Shown: in pieces, positions 35,055 to 43,349 of the stretch
Numbering within the stretch: position 1 is the first letter of the stretch
Layout of the letters: each line of letters begins with the position of its first letter
Origin: CALZIK01 sp046756565
Lineage (GTDB): Bacteria; Acidobacteriota; Thermoanaerobaculia; Multivoradales; JAHEKO01
Direction: 5' to 3'
DNA length: 64,000 bases
NCBI GenBank assembly: GCA_046756565.1
Contig: JBHHWO010000003.1
Coordinates: forward strand, 1 to 64,000
Program-made: the position numbers and the translations under genes
Notes under the pieces: model-generated
What the model was told of the DNA's origin: nothing
Seen by the model: only the letters and a program-made list of their open reading frames with translations
Databases searched by the model: none

Positions 35055-37226
35055 CTACAGGTACTCGAGGCCGGCGTACTTCGCCACCAGCTTGCGTTTG
35101 CCTACGCGGTCGAAGTAGACCGTGAGCTTGCTGGCGTCGCCGTCCCCTTCACTGCCCAGAACGACGCCGTCGCCCAGGGTCGGGTGCCGCACCCGGCGGC
35201 CTCGGGAGAGAGCCCTGGGCTCGGCGCTCGAGCCGCTTCGCCCGGGCTGGGCGCGGCCGAAGAAGCTGTAGACGCCACTGGTTCTAGGACTGGCAAAGAG
35301 GTCCGGACTGTCGGTGATTGTCAGGCTGTCCTCGGGGATCTCGGCGATGAACCGGGATTGTTCCTGATCCTGATAGCGGCCGGCAATCCGGCGCCGGCGG
35401 CAGCAGGTCAGAAAAAGCGTCCGCCGAGCTCGGGTCATTCCCACGTACAGGAGCCGCCGCTCCTCTTCGACATCCTCTTCCCCGCCGAGTGCGTTGAAGT
35501 GCGGCAGCAGGCCCTCTTCCAGACCGGCCACAATGACTGCGGGAAACTCGAGACCCTTGGCGCTGTGCAGGGTCATCAGCGAGACGCCGCGATCCGACTG
35601 CCAGCCATCGATGTCGGACACCAGTGATGCGTGGTCCAGGAAGGCGCCCAGGAGGTCGTCCTCCTCATGGCTCTTCTCCTCCACGAACTCGTGGATCGCG
35701 GTGACGAACTCGCGGATGTTTTCGAACTTGGCTTGTGACTCCGGGTCCTCCTTGCGGTAGAGCTCGAGGTAGCTGGTCTCTTCCAGGAGCTTCTCGATCA
35801 GGTCGGGCAGCGCGAGGCGCTCCGCGGCCTCGCTCAAACCCACGATCAGGTCGCGAAAACCGGTCAGTGCCTTGGCGCTTCTCTGCGGGAACCGGCCCGG
35901 CTGAAGATGCCGCAGAGCGTCCCACAGGGTCGAGCCGCTGGAGGCGACGCTCTGATCCAGAAGTTCCCGGGTCGCCTTGCCGATGCCGCGCGGCGGCTGG
36001 TTGATCACCCTGCCGAGCGAGAAGTCGTCCTGAGGATTGCGCAGCAGGCGCAGGTAGGCGACGAGATCCTTGATCTCGGCACGCTCATAGAAGCGCAACC
36101 CACCCACCAGAACGTAGGGAATCCGCCGATCCAGCAGTCGCTCCTCGACCACACGGGTCTGGGCATTGGTTCGGACCAGCACCGCCATCTCGCTCCAGCG
36201 CCGTTTGTCGTGCAATTGCTCGAGCGTGTTGGCGATCCAGCGCGCTTCATCCTGCTCGTCGCCCGCTCGGTAGAGCTCGACCGGATCACCGTCTCCCGAG
36301 TCGGTCCACAGCTTCTTGCCACGGCGCCGGCTGTTGTTCGCGACCACCGCTCCCGCCACCGTGAGGATGTTCTGGGTGGAGCGGTAGTTCCGCTCGAGCT
36401 TGCGGACCTGGGCCTCCGGAAAGTACTTCTCGAAATCAAGTACGTTGTCCAGATCCGCTCCCCGCCACCGATAGATGCCCTGATCCTCGTCTCCAACCGC
36501 CGTCAGGTTGCCGGCTGCACCGATCAGCTCCAGCACCAGATGCATCTGCGCGTGATTGGTATCTTGAAACTCGTCCACCATCAGATAGTGGATTCCGTCC
36601 CGGAGACGCTGGCGCACGTCCTCGTGTCCCTTGAGAAGCGCCACGGCGAGGCGCAGCATGTCGTCGAAATCGACCCCGGCGGCCTTCTGGAGAAGCCCCT
36701 GATAGGTGCGGTAGATGCCTGCGACCTTCTGATCGAAGAAGCTTCTGGCCTCGGCTTCGAACGCCGACGGATCGAGGAGCCGGTTCTTGGCCGCGCCGAT
36801 CGCCGCCAGAACACTGCGCGGGGGATAGGACGAGTCGGCCAGCCCTTCCTGCTGAAGCGCCTTTTTGACCATCCGGATCTGATCATCCCGGTCGAAGATC
36901 AGAAAGCCGTGCTTCAACCCCACCCGCTCGCCGTAGCGCCGCAGGAGGCGCAGGGAGAAACCATGAAAGGTGCCGACGAAGCTCGGCAAAGGCTCGATCC
37001 GCACCAGACCTTCGACCCGCTCACGCATCTCCGCCGCCGCCTTGTTGGTGAAGGTGACCGCCACGATGGCGGCGGGATCGATTCCCAGTCCCTCGACCAG
37101 CCAGGCCACCCGGTGGGTGATGACGCGGGTCTTGCCCGATCCGGCGCCCGCCAGAACCAGCTGCGGCCCTTCCCCGTGGGTGACCGCCTCGAGCTGCTGC
37201 GGATTGAGGTCGCGTTCGAGGTCCAA
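35055..37226 (-). CDS. uvrD: UvrD/PcrA-type DNA helicase
   Basis: The 723-residue SF1A helicase has motif I (AGAGSGKTRVITHR), motif Ia (AVTFTNKAAAEMRERV), motif II (MVDEFQDTN), motif III (VGDEDQGIYRWRGAD) and motif VI (YVGMTRARRTLFL). It acts in nucleotide-excision and mismatch repair and clears RecA filaments. The start is TTG at 37226, 3 nt after the glmS stop, with no in-frame ATG or GTG alternative. The C-terminal region ends in a Tudor-like segment (VGKRKLVAKYAGLEYL), as in PcrA. Confidence 0.93.
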   Translation of the reverse strand: MDLERDLNPQQLEAVTHGEGPQLVLAGAGSGKTRVITHRVAWLVEGLGIDPAAIVAVTFTNKAAAEMRERVEGLVRIEPLPSFVGTFHGFSLRLLRRYGERVGLKHGFLIFDRDDQIRMVKKALQQEGLADSSYPPRSVLAAIGAAKNRLLDPSAFEAEARSFFDQKVAGIYRTYQGLLQKAAGVDFDDMLRLAVALLKGHEDVRQRLRDGIHYLMVDEFQDTNHAQMHLVLELIGAAGNLTAVGDEDQGIYRWRGADLDNVLDFEKYFPEAQVRKLERNYRSTQNILTVAGAVVANNSRRRGKKLWTDSGDGDPVELYRAGDEQDEARWIANTLEQLHDKRRWSEMAVLVRTNAQTRVVEERLLDRRIPYVLVGGLRFYERAEIKDLVAYLRLLRNPQDDFSLGRVINQPPRGIGKATRELLDQSVASSGSTLWDALRHLQPGRFPQRSAKALTGFRDLIVGLSEAAERLALPDLIEKLLEETSYLELYRKEDPESQAKFENIREFVTAIHEFVEEKSHEEDDLLGAFLDHASLVSDIDGWQSDRGVSLMTLHSAKGLEFPAVIVAGLEEGLLPHFNALGGEEDVEEERRLLYVGMTRARRTLFLTCCRRRRIAGRYQDQEQSRFIAEIPEDSLTITDSPDLFASPRTSGVYSFFGRAQPGRSGSSAEPRALSRGRRVRHPTLGDGVVLGSEGDGDASKLTVYFDRVGKRKLVAKYAGLEYL

Positions 37227-37229
37227 CGT

Positions 37230-39053
37230 CTATTCCACGGTCACGCTCTTAGCCAGATTCCGCGGCTGGTCGACGTCCGCGCCCCGCCGAACCGCCATGT
37301 AGTAGGCAAACAGCTGGAGCGGCACGACGTTGACCACCGGCTGCAGAAGCTCCGAGACCCGCGGCACCTGAACGACTTCGTCGGCTGCGGTCTCGACCTC
37401 AGAAGCCCTGCGATCGGTCAACGCCATGACGATGCCCTCGCGGGCACGCACTTCCTGCATGTTGCTCACCATCTTTTCGAACACCCGATCGCCGGTAGCT
37501 ACCGCGACCACCGGCATCTTGCGATCGATGAGAGCGATGGGGCCGTGCTTCATCTCGCCCGCCGGATATCCCTCGGCGTGAATGTAGGAGATTTCTTTGA
37601 GCTTGAGCGCACCCTCTAGCGCGATCGGATAGTTGAGGCCCCTTCCGATGTAGAGAAAATCCCGCGCCTCGAAATAGACCCGCGCCAGGCGCTCGTAGGC
37701 TTCCGCCTCGGCCAGCACCTCCCCCACCGCGCCCGGCAAGTGCGCCAGATCGGTAAGCAGATCGCCGACTTCGCCTCGGCCGGTCTGCAGGCGCATGTAG
37801 ACGGCCAGCAGGTAGAGGGCCACCAGCTGGGTCGTGAACGCCTTGGTCGACGCGACTCCGATCTCGGGCCCGGCGTGGGTATAGATGACGCCTTCCGAGA
37901 TCCGCGTGGCCTGGCTCCCGACGACGTTGCACACCGAGAGCAGCTTGGCGCCGCGCTCCCGGGCGGCCTCCATCGCCGAGATCGTGTCCGCGGTCTCGCC
38001 CGACTGCGAGATTCCTACGACCAGGTCTCCTGGAGCCACCAACGGATTTCGATACCGGTACTCGGAGCCGTAGTCGACCTCGACCGGGATGCCCACCAGC
38101 TCCTCGAGCAGGAACTGGCCGACCAGAGCCGCGTGCCACGAAGTGCCGCACGCGAGAAGGTGGATCCGGCGCGCGGCCTCGATCTCGTCGCCCGACAGCT
38201 CCAGCGTGTCGAATCCGACCTTTTCGACCTCGAAGTCGACGCGCCCGGCGAAGGTGTCCTGGATGGCCTGCGGCTGCTCGTGGATCTCCTTGAGCATGAA
38301 GTGCTTGAAGCCGCCCTTTTCGGCCTGGATCGGATCCCAGTTGAGCCGGACGATTGGTCGCTCGACACTGGAGCCGTCTACGGCCCAGGTCTCAACCTCG
38401 CTGTCGGTGAGCCTCGCCAGGTCCCCGTTCTCGAGAAAGACCACGTCCCTTGTGAAGGCCAGAAGCGCCGAAGGATCCGAGGCCAGGAAGTTCTCCTCTT
38501 CCCCGAGACCCAGCACCAGGGGCGGTCCCTGGCGGGCGGCGACGATCTCGCCCTCGGACGACTCGACCGAGATGACCGCAAAGGCATACATGCCCTCGAG
38601 CTCGGCTACCGACCGCCGCACCGCCTCGAGCAGATCGCCATCGAGATGCGAGCTCACCAGGTTGGCGATCACCTCGGTATCGGTGTCCGACACGAAGCTC
38701 CAGCCTTCCGCGCGCAGTCTCGTCTTGAGCTCCAGAAAGTTCTCGATGATGCCGTTGTGGATGAGTGCCAGCCGGCCCTTGCAGTCGTTGAGTGGATGAG
38801 CGTTGCGCTCGCTCGGAATGCCGTGCGTCGCCCAGCGTGTGTGACCCAGGCCGTAGCTGCCCGCAAGGCCGCTGCCCTCGAGCTTCGCCGCCAGCTGGTC
38901 GAGCTTGCCTTCTGCCTTGATCGTCTTGAGCTCGCCGTTGGATCGGACCACGACTCCGGCGGAGTCGTAGCCTCGATATTCCAGGCGACGAAGACCATTC
39001 ACCAGCAGCGGCACCACATTCTGGCTTCCGAGATAACCGACAATCCCGCACAT
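37230..39053 (-). CDS. glmS: glutamine--fructose-6-phosphate aminotransferase (isomerising)
   Basis: The 607-residue enzyme makes glucosamine-6-phosphate. Cys2 of MCGIVGYLG is the glutaminase nucleophile; two SIS domains follow (CGTSWHAALVGQF near residue 300 and LYIGRGLNYPIALEGALKL near 480). It ends with the family's PRNLAKSVTVE. Its ATG overlaps the glmU stop (TGATG), so there is no room for a glmS ribozyme and regulation must act elsewhere. Confidence 0.97.
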   Translation of the reverse strand: MCGIVGYLGSQNVVPLLVNGLRRLEYRGYDSAGVVVRSNGELKTIKAEGKLDQLAAKLEGSGLAGSYGLGHTRWATHGIPSERNAHPLNDCKGRLALIHNGIIENFLELKTRLRAEGWSFVSDTDTEVIANLVSSHLDGDLLEAVRRSVAELEGMYAFAVISVESSEGEIVAARQGPPLVLGLGEEENFLASDPSALLAFTRDVVFLENGDLARLTDSEVETWAVDGSSVERPIVRLNWDPIQAEKGGFKHFMLKEIHEQPQAIQDTFAGRVDFEVEKVGFDTLELSGDEIEAARRIHLLACGTSWHAALVGQFLLEELVGIPVEVDYGSEYRYRNPLVAPGDLVVGISQSGETADTISAMEAARERGAKLLSVCNVVGSQATRISEGVIYTHAGPEIGVASTKAFTTQLVALYLLAVYMRLQTGRGEVGDLLTDLAHLPGAVGEVLAEAEAYERLARVYFEARDFLYIGRGLNYPIALEGALKLKEISYIHAEGYPAGEMKHGPIALIDRKMPVVAVATGDRVFEKMVSNMQEVRAREGIVMALTDRRASEVETAADEVVQVPRVSELLQPVVNVVPLQLFAYYMAVRRGADVDQPRNLAKSVTVE

Positions 39054-40471
39054 CAGCTATTCGATCTCCGCTTCTTCGAGCCGGCCCTGTCCTTGCGATC
39101 GGCCCAGCCCTGCAAGTTGCGTTGTCGCGCGCGGCCCACCCCCAGCCCGCCTTCCGGCACATCCTGGGTGATCACCGAGCCCGCGGCGGTCGTCGCTCTG
39201 TCGCCGACTCGAACCGGCGCAACCAGCATGGTATCGCTCCCAATGAAGGCGCCGGCTCCGATCTCGGTTCGATGTTTGGCTTCGCCGTCGTAGTTGCAGG
39301 TCACTGTCCCGGCACCGATATTGGCTCGATCGCCGATCTCTGCGTCGCCCAGATAGGACAGATGCCCCGCTTTGACGCCGCTGCCAAAAGTCGAGTTCTT
39401 GATCTCGACGAAGTTGCCGACGCGGCAGCCGGTACCGAGGTGAGCGCCCGGCCGCAGCCTGGCGTACGGGCCCACGCGGCAACCGGCCTCGACGGTCGAG
39501 TCTTCGATCACGGTCATCGGGCCGATCTCGGCATCGCGCCCGACTCGGGCGTTTCGAATCCACGCGCCCGAGTGGACAATCGCTCCCGACTCGATCGTCG
39601 TATCTCCAGCCAGGGTCACGCCGGGATGGATCACGGTATCGGCCGCGATCGCGACACCGGCTTCGATGACCGTCCGCTGCGGCTCGAGAATCGTCACGCC
39701 GGCCACCATCAGCTCGGCGCACTTGCGATCCAGCAGCAGGCGGTGAACGCGGGCGAGATCCGCTCGGTCGTTGACGCCGAGGGCCTCATCGACATCGGCG
39801 AGCTCGAACAGCCCCAGCTGCGTTCCGGCTTCGGCCGCAGCGGTGAACGCGTCGGTGAGATAGAGCTCACCCAGGGCGTTCGAGGGACGCAGATTGGACA
39901 GGTGGGGCTCGATCTCGGCCGACGGAACGACGTAGATTCCCGCGTTGACCGTGCGCACCGCCAACTCGTCGGCGCTCGCATCCGCAGCTTCGACAATGCG
40001 TGCCAAGGTGCCATCCGGCCCGGCGATCACGCGACCGAGCGAACCCGGCGAGCTCTGTTCGGCAACCGCAAGCGCCCAGCCGGTCCCCGCGTGGTCGAGC
40101 AAGGAGACGAGAGTCGAGCCGGTCACCAGCGGCACGTCGCCGGAGAGCACCAGCAGCCGTGCCGGCGCGTCGAGAGCCGTGACGGCGCGGGCAAGCGCGT
40201 CGCCGGTGCCTCTCTGGTCGAGCTGTTCGACCCACTCCGGTGTCGGCCCGGAGCCGGCTTGAGCGAAGGTCGAGCGTACCGCCCCGGCTCCATGGCCGAT
40301 CACGGCCAGGACCCTTTCGCAGCCGGCATCGGCCGCGGCCCGAAGAACCCACTCGAGCAGGGGCCGGCCCGCCGCACGGTGCAGCACCTTGGGCTTCGCC
40401 GAGCGCATACGAGTTCCGCGCCCAGCGGCCAGAACGACGGCAACGGTCGGCAGCTGGGAGGCTTCGGTCAT
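39053..40471 (-). CDS. glmU: bifunctional GlcNAc-1-P uridyltransferase / GlcN-1-P acetyltransferase
   Basis: The 472-residue protein has an N-terminal pyrophosphorylase (VLAAGRGTRMRSAKPKVLH) and a C-terminal left-handed beta helix of hexapeptide repeats (about 240-430) ending in the acetyltransferase residues of NFVEIKNSTFGSG and HLSYLGDAEIG. It yields UDP-GlcNAc. Sitting between yvcK and glmS it completes a short UDP-GlcNAc pathway; only glmM is missing. Slightly longer than E. coli GlmU because of a basic tail. Confidence 0.97.
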   Translation of the reverse strand: MTEASQLPTVAVVLAAGRGTRMRSAKPKVLHRAAGRPLLEWVLRAAADAGCERVLAVIGHGAGAVRSTFAQAGSGPTPEWVEQLDQRGTGDALARAVTALDAPARLLVLSGDVPLVTGSTLVSLLDHAGTGWALAVAEQSSPGSLGRVIAGPDGTLARIVEAADASADELAVRTVNAGIYVVPSAEIEPHLSNLRPSNALGELYLTDAFTAAAEAGTQLGLFELADVDEALGVNDRADLARVHRLLLDRKCAELMVAGVTILEPQRTVIEAGVAIAADTVIHPGVTLAGDTTIESGAIVHSGAWIRNARVGRDAEIGPMTVIEDSTVEAGCRVGPYARLRPGAHLGTGCRVGNFVEIKNSTFGSGVKAGHLSYLGDAEIGDRANIGAGTVTCNYDGEAKHRTEIGAGAFIGSDTMLVAPVRVGDRATTAAGSVITQDVPEGGLGVGRARQRNLQGWADRKDRAGSKKRRSNS

Positions 40472-40499
40472 GCTTCTAGTCTAGCCGGGAGCCGAGCAG

Positions 40500-41546
40500 C
40501 TATGACGCTTGCCGGTCCGAAACGCGCCTTTGCGCGAGATCCAGCACCGCGCTCCGAAGCTTGCCCGGGTCGTGGCGGATCAGATCGCCTTCCTCGAGCA
40601 GATCGGCCCCGATCAGGGCCGGTCGCCCTTCCGAGGCGCGGTGCTCGGGCATCCGGACCGGCTCGGCTCCGGCCTCCGCATAGCGACTCACTACCCCTTC
40701 CGGAAGGGCGCCCCGGTGCGCGAGGACCACGTCCACGAGATCAAGACCCGCATGCCGCCGGAGCGCTTCGAGGTGTGCCGCAGCATCCATGCCGTCGGTC
40801 TCACCCGGCTGGGTCATCAAGTTGAGCACCAGCGCGACCTGAGCGTGGCTCCCCGCGAGGGCGTCGGCGATCCCCGCGATCAGCAAATTGGGCAGAATCG
40901 AGGTGTAGAGAGATCCCGGACCCAACAAGATCAGGTCCGCGGCTTCGATCGCTTCGATGGCGGGAGGAAACGCCGCGGCCCGGACCGGCTCGAGCTCCAT
41001 GGTCTCGAGCGCCTCACCGGACCGGCCGATCGCCGATTCGCCTTCGTACTCCGTGCCCGAGATTCCCCGACCCCGGAGCCTGACGTCCGTCAGGGTCGCC
41101 GGAAGGATCCGCCCGCGCACCGAGAGAATCGATTCGGCGGTCAGAATCGCCTGCGAGAAATCGCCTGTGATTCCGGTCAAGGCGGTCAGGAACAGGTTAC
41201 CGAAGGAGTGCCCGGCCAGGCCCTCGCCCATCGCAAAGCGGTATTGGAAGAGCTTGGCGACCAGATCCTCGTCGTCGGCCAGCGCCACCAGGCAATTGCG
41301 GATGTCCCCCGGTGCGGGCACGCCGAAGTCTCGACGCAGGCGCCCAGAGGAGCCGCCGTCGTCGCTGACCGTCACGATCGCGGTCAGATCCGAGAGCTCG
41401 TCGTCGACCGCGGGCTTCAGAGCCCTGAGCAGTACGGCGAGGCCGGTGCCGCCACCGACCGCGACGACCCGCGGAAGCTTGGATTCAGTTGCCTGCAAAA
41501 AGAGACGCGTGATCAGGGTCGCTCCGCAGGGAGTCGAAATCCTCAT
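40500..41546 (-). CDS. yvcK: YvcK-type UDP-sugar-binding regulator (CofD-like fold)
   Basis: The protein of about 348 residues belongs to the CofD-like YvcK/GlnF group (VVAVGGGTGLAVLLRALK; VTVSDDGGSSGRLRRDFG; LLGPGSLYTSILPNLL). Homologues bind UDP-GlcNAc and steer carbon to cell-wall synthesis, interacting with GlmS in some bacteria. Adjacency to glmU and glmS agrees. The start is uncertain: ATG 41546 overlaps the TPR-like gene by 62 nt, while a TTG at 41498 gives a 14-nt overlap and a more usual N-terminus. Confidence 0.85.
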   Translation of the reverse strand: MRISTPCGATLITRLFLQATESKLPRVVAVGGGTGLAVLLRALKPAVDDELSDLTAIVTVSDDGGSSGRLRRDFGVPAPGDIRNCLVALADDEDLVAKLFQYRFAMGEGLAGHSFGNLFLTALTGITGDFSQAILTAESILSVRGRILPATLTDVRLRGRGISGTEYEGESAIGRSGEALETMELEPVRAAAFPPAIEAIEAADLILLGPGSLYTSILPNLLIAGIADALAGSHAQVALVLNLMTQPGETDGMDAAAHLEALRRHAGLDLVDVVLAHRGALPEGVVSRYAEAGAEPVRMPEHRASEGRPALIGADLLEEGDLIRHDPGKLRSAVLDLAQRRVSDRQAS

Positions 41547-42117
41547 CGTGAGCCGCAACCACCCGGTTCCGGGCGTTGGCGTCGATCGCCTTGGTCAAGA
41601 AATCCGCGGCCTTCTCGTCGTCGCCCTGAAGGGCGTGAATCGCAGCCGCCAGATACGCGAAGCGCTCGTCCTTCGCGGACCGTCCGCCCCGCATGCAGAT
41701 ATCGAGTGCCTGGTCGAGCTCGCCGCGATTGCGCAGGAAAACGGCCTCCAGATATGGATCGTCGGCTCCCTGGCCCTTTTTGGCCAGGTTGTGCTCGCAA
41801 ACCGCCAGATAGCGCCGGGCGCTCTGCCCGAGGGAGGGCAGGTCGGTTGCCTTGCGCACCTGCTCGAGCATCTTCGCGGCCTCTCGCCACTTCTTCTGAT
41901 AGGTGGCTTTCACCGCTTTCTCGAACAGCTTGACGTTGGGATCGTCTGCCAGGTTGGGCGCGACGACCATGTCGTGGGCCGTGAGACCCAGCTCGGTGAG
42001 CTTGGCTTCCACGGTATCGGCGTCGGTCTTGAATCGCTCGGCAAGCTCCGCGAGGCGACGCTTCTTCGCATAGCGCTTCAGGTAGGTCAGGTCTCCGGAT
42101 TTCCAGCGCTTCGCCAT
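41485..42117 (-). CDS. TPR-like protein coupled to mglA
   Basis: The 210-residue protein has a basic N-terminus (MAKRWKSGDLTYLKRYAKKR) followed by a helix-turn-helix-like LAELAERFKTDADTVEAKLTE. Helical repeats (about 60-190) include AFLRNRGEL-type and AIHALQGDDEKAADFL TPR-like units. I do not know a named family. It lies 3 nt after mglA and probably is made with it, so a role as MglA effector or scaffold is worth testing. No signal peptide, so cytoplasmic. Confidence 0.65.
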   Translation of the reverse strand: MAKRWKSGDLTYLKRYAKKRRLAELAERFKTDADTVEAKLTELGLTAHDMVVAPNLADDPNVKLFEKAVKATYQKKWREAAKMLEQVRKATDLPSLGQSARRYLAVCEHNLAKKGQGADDPYLEAVFLRNRGELDQALDICMRGGRSAKDERFAYLAAAIHALQGDDEKAADFLTKAIDANARNRVVAAHDEDFDSLRSDPDHASLFAGN

Positions 42118-42120
42118 GCT

Positions 42121-42705
42121 CTACCTTTTCCTCAGTTCGACCAGGATCTGTTTCGCCACCGCCTTGAGCGTGTCGAATACGCCAACGCCCTGGGGAGCTA
42201 CCGCTTCGAACGTCGGCTCGCGCTTGTAGTTGAGCATCCGGTACATCTCGTCGACCGGCATGGCGTTGGGAAGGTCGCGTTTGTTGAACTGCAATGCCGA
42301 CGGAACCGTCTTCAAGTCGAAGCCGTGATCGCGCAGGTTCGCTTCCAGATTGCGAATCGACTCGACGTTCGCCTCCATGCGCTCACGCTGGCTGTCGGCC
42401 ACGAAGATCACGCCGTCCACGCCTTTGAGGATGAGCTTCCGACTGGCGTCGTAGAAGACCTGGCCGGGCACGGTATAGAGGTGGAAGCGAGTCGTAAAAC
42501 CGCGGATCGACCCGAGATCGAGCGGCAGGAAATCGAAAAACAGCGTTCGGTCCGCCTCGGTAGCAAGTGAGATCATCTTGCCCTTCCGGTCGGGCGCGGT
42601 CTTGTTGTAGATGTACTGGAGGTTGGTCGTTTTGCCGCCCAGGCCGGGGCCGTAGTAGACGATCTTGCAGTTGATCTCCTTGGCCGCATAGTTGATGAAC
42701 GTCAT
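42121..42705 (-). CDS. mglA: MglA-type small Ras-like GTPase
   Basis: The 194-residue GTPase has the P-loop YYGPGLGGKTTNLQYIY, switch region DFLPLDLGSIRGF, a Walker B/G3 equivalent in LYTVPGQVFYD and the NKRDLP specificity motif. MglA-GTP marks the leading pole and controls motility or polarity in Myxococcus. The MglB-like GAP gene lies 46 nt upstream. No motility gene is nearby; the partners here are wall-precursor genes. Confidence 0.93.
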   Translation of the reverse strand: MTFINYAAKEINCKIVYYGPGLGGKTTNLQYIYNKTAPDRKGKMISLATEADRTLFFDFLPLDLGSIRGFTTRFHLYTVPGQVFYDASRKLILKGVDGVIFVADSQRERMEANVESIRNLEANLRDHGFDLKTVPSALQFNKRDLPNAMPVDEMYRMLNYKREPTFEAVAPQGVGVFDTLKAVAKQILVELRKR

Positions 42706-42751
42706 CGCTGATCTCTGTGCCTATCGACTACCTGTGGAACGACTCGCAGAC

Positions 42752-43231
42752 CTATTCGCTGAACAGGGCGTCGATGTCCTCGTCGGTGATCTCCGAGAAC
42801 GGGCTGGGCTCCGAAACGCCCTCCTCCGGGAGCGCCTTGGCGTCCATCTCATCGAAGACCTTCTTGAGCTCCACGCTCGCTCGCTTGACTCTCAAACGCA
42901 CCAGCCCCAGAGACGAGCGCTCGTCGAAGATCACCAGGAGAATCGCACGGCGCGCGACGATCGAGATATGGATGTGGTCCCGCTGCCCCTCGTGGAAGAG
43001 GACGGAGAACTCCCGTTCACCGATCAGCTTGGCCAGGCCGTCGGTCGCGGCGACGTTGCCAGCGGTCAGCGAGGCCAGGGAGGTCGAATCGAACTCTTCG
43101 GTCTCGCCCGCGGCCGCAATGTGCTGGCCGTTCTTGTCGATCAGGAAGACCGCCTTGGCGTTGGCGTCCTGGCGGAGCCTGCGCAGGGCGTCCTCTAGAC
43201 GCCGAAACTCTGTTTCGAAAACTACTTCCAT
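42752..43231 (-). CDS. mglB: MglB-like roadblock/LC7 GTPase-activating protein
   Basis: The 159-residue roadblock protein (AVFLIDKNGQHIAAAGETEE; SLASLTAGNVAATDGLAKLI; HISIVARRAILLVIFDE) ends in an acidic tail. In Myxococcus MglB is the GAP that resets MglA. It heads the run mglB-mglA-TPR-yvcK-glmU-glmS-uvrD and is divergent from glpD across 118 bp. Confidence 0.9.
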   Translation of the reverse strand: MEVVFETEFRRLEDALRRLRQDANAKAVFLIDKNGQHIAAAGETEEFDSTSLASLTAGNVAATDGLAKLIGEREFSVLFHEGQRDHIHISIVARRAILLVIFDERSSLGLVRLRVKRASVELKKVFDEMDAKALPEEGVSEPSPFSEITDEDIDALFSE

Positions 43232-43349
43232 GATCGGGACTTACCTGGATGGACTCTATTCCCCCGGCACCAAAGGCGCCGCGAAAAATATCACAACCCC
43301 CACGGTTTACTCCAAACACTGATGGTACGGTATTTAGCCCTGTCTGAGA

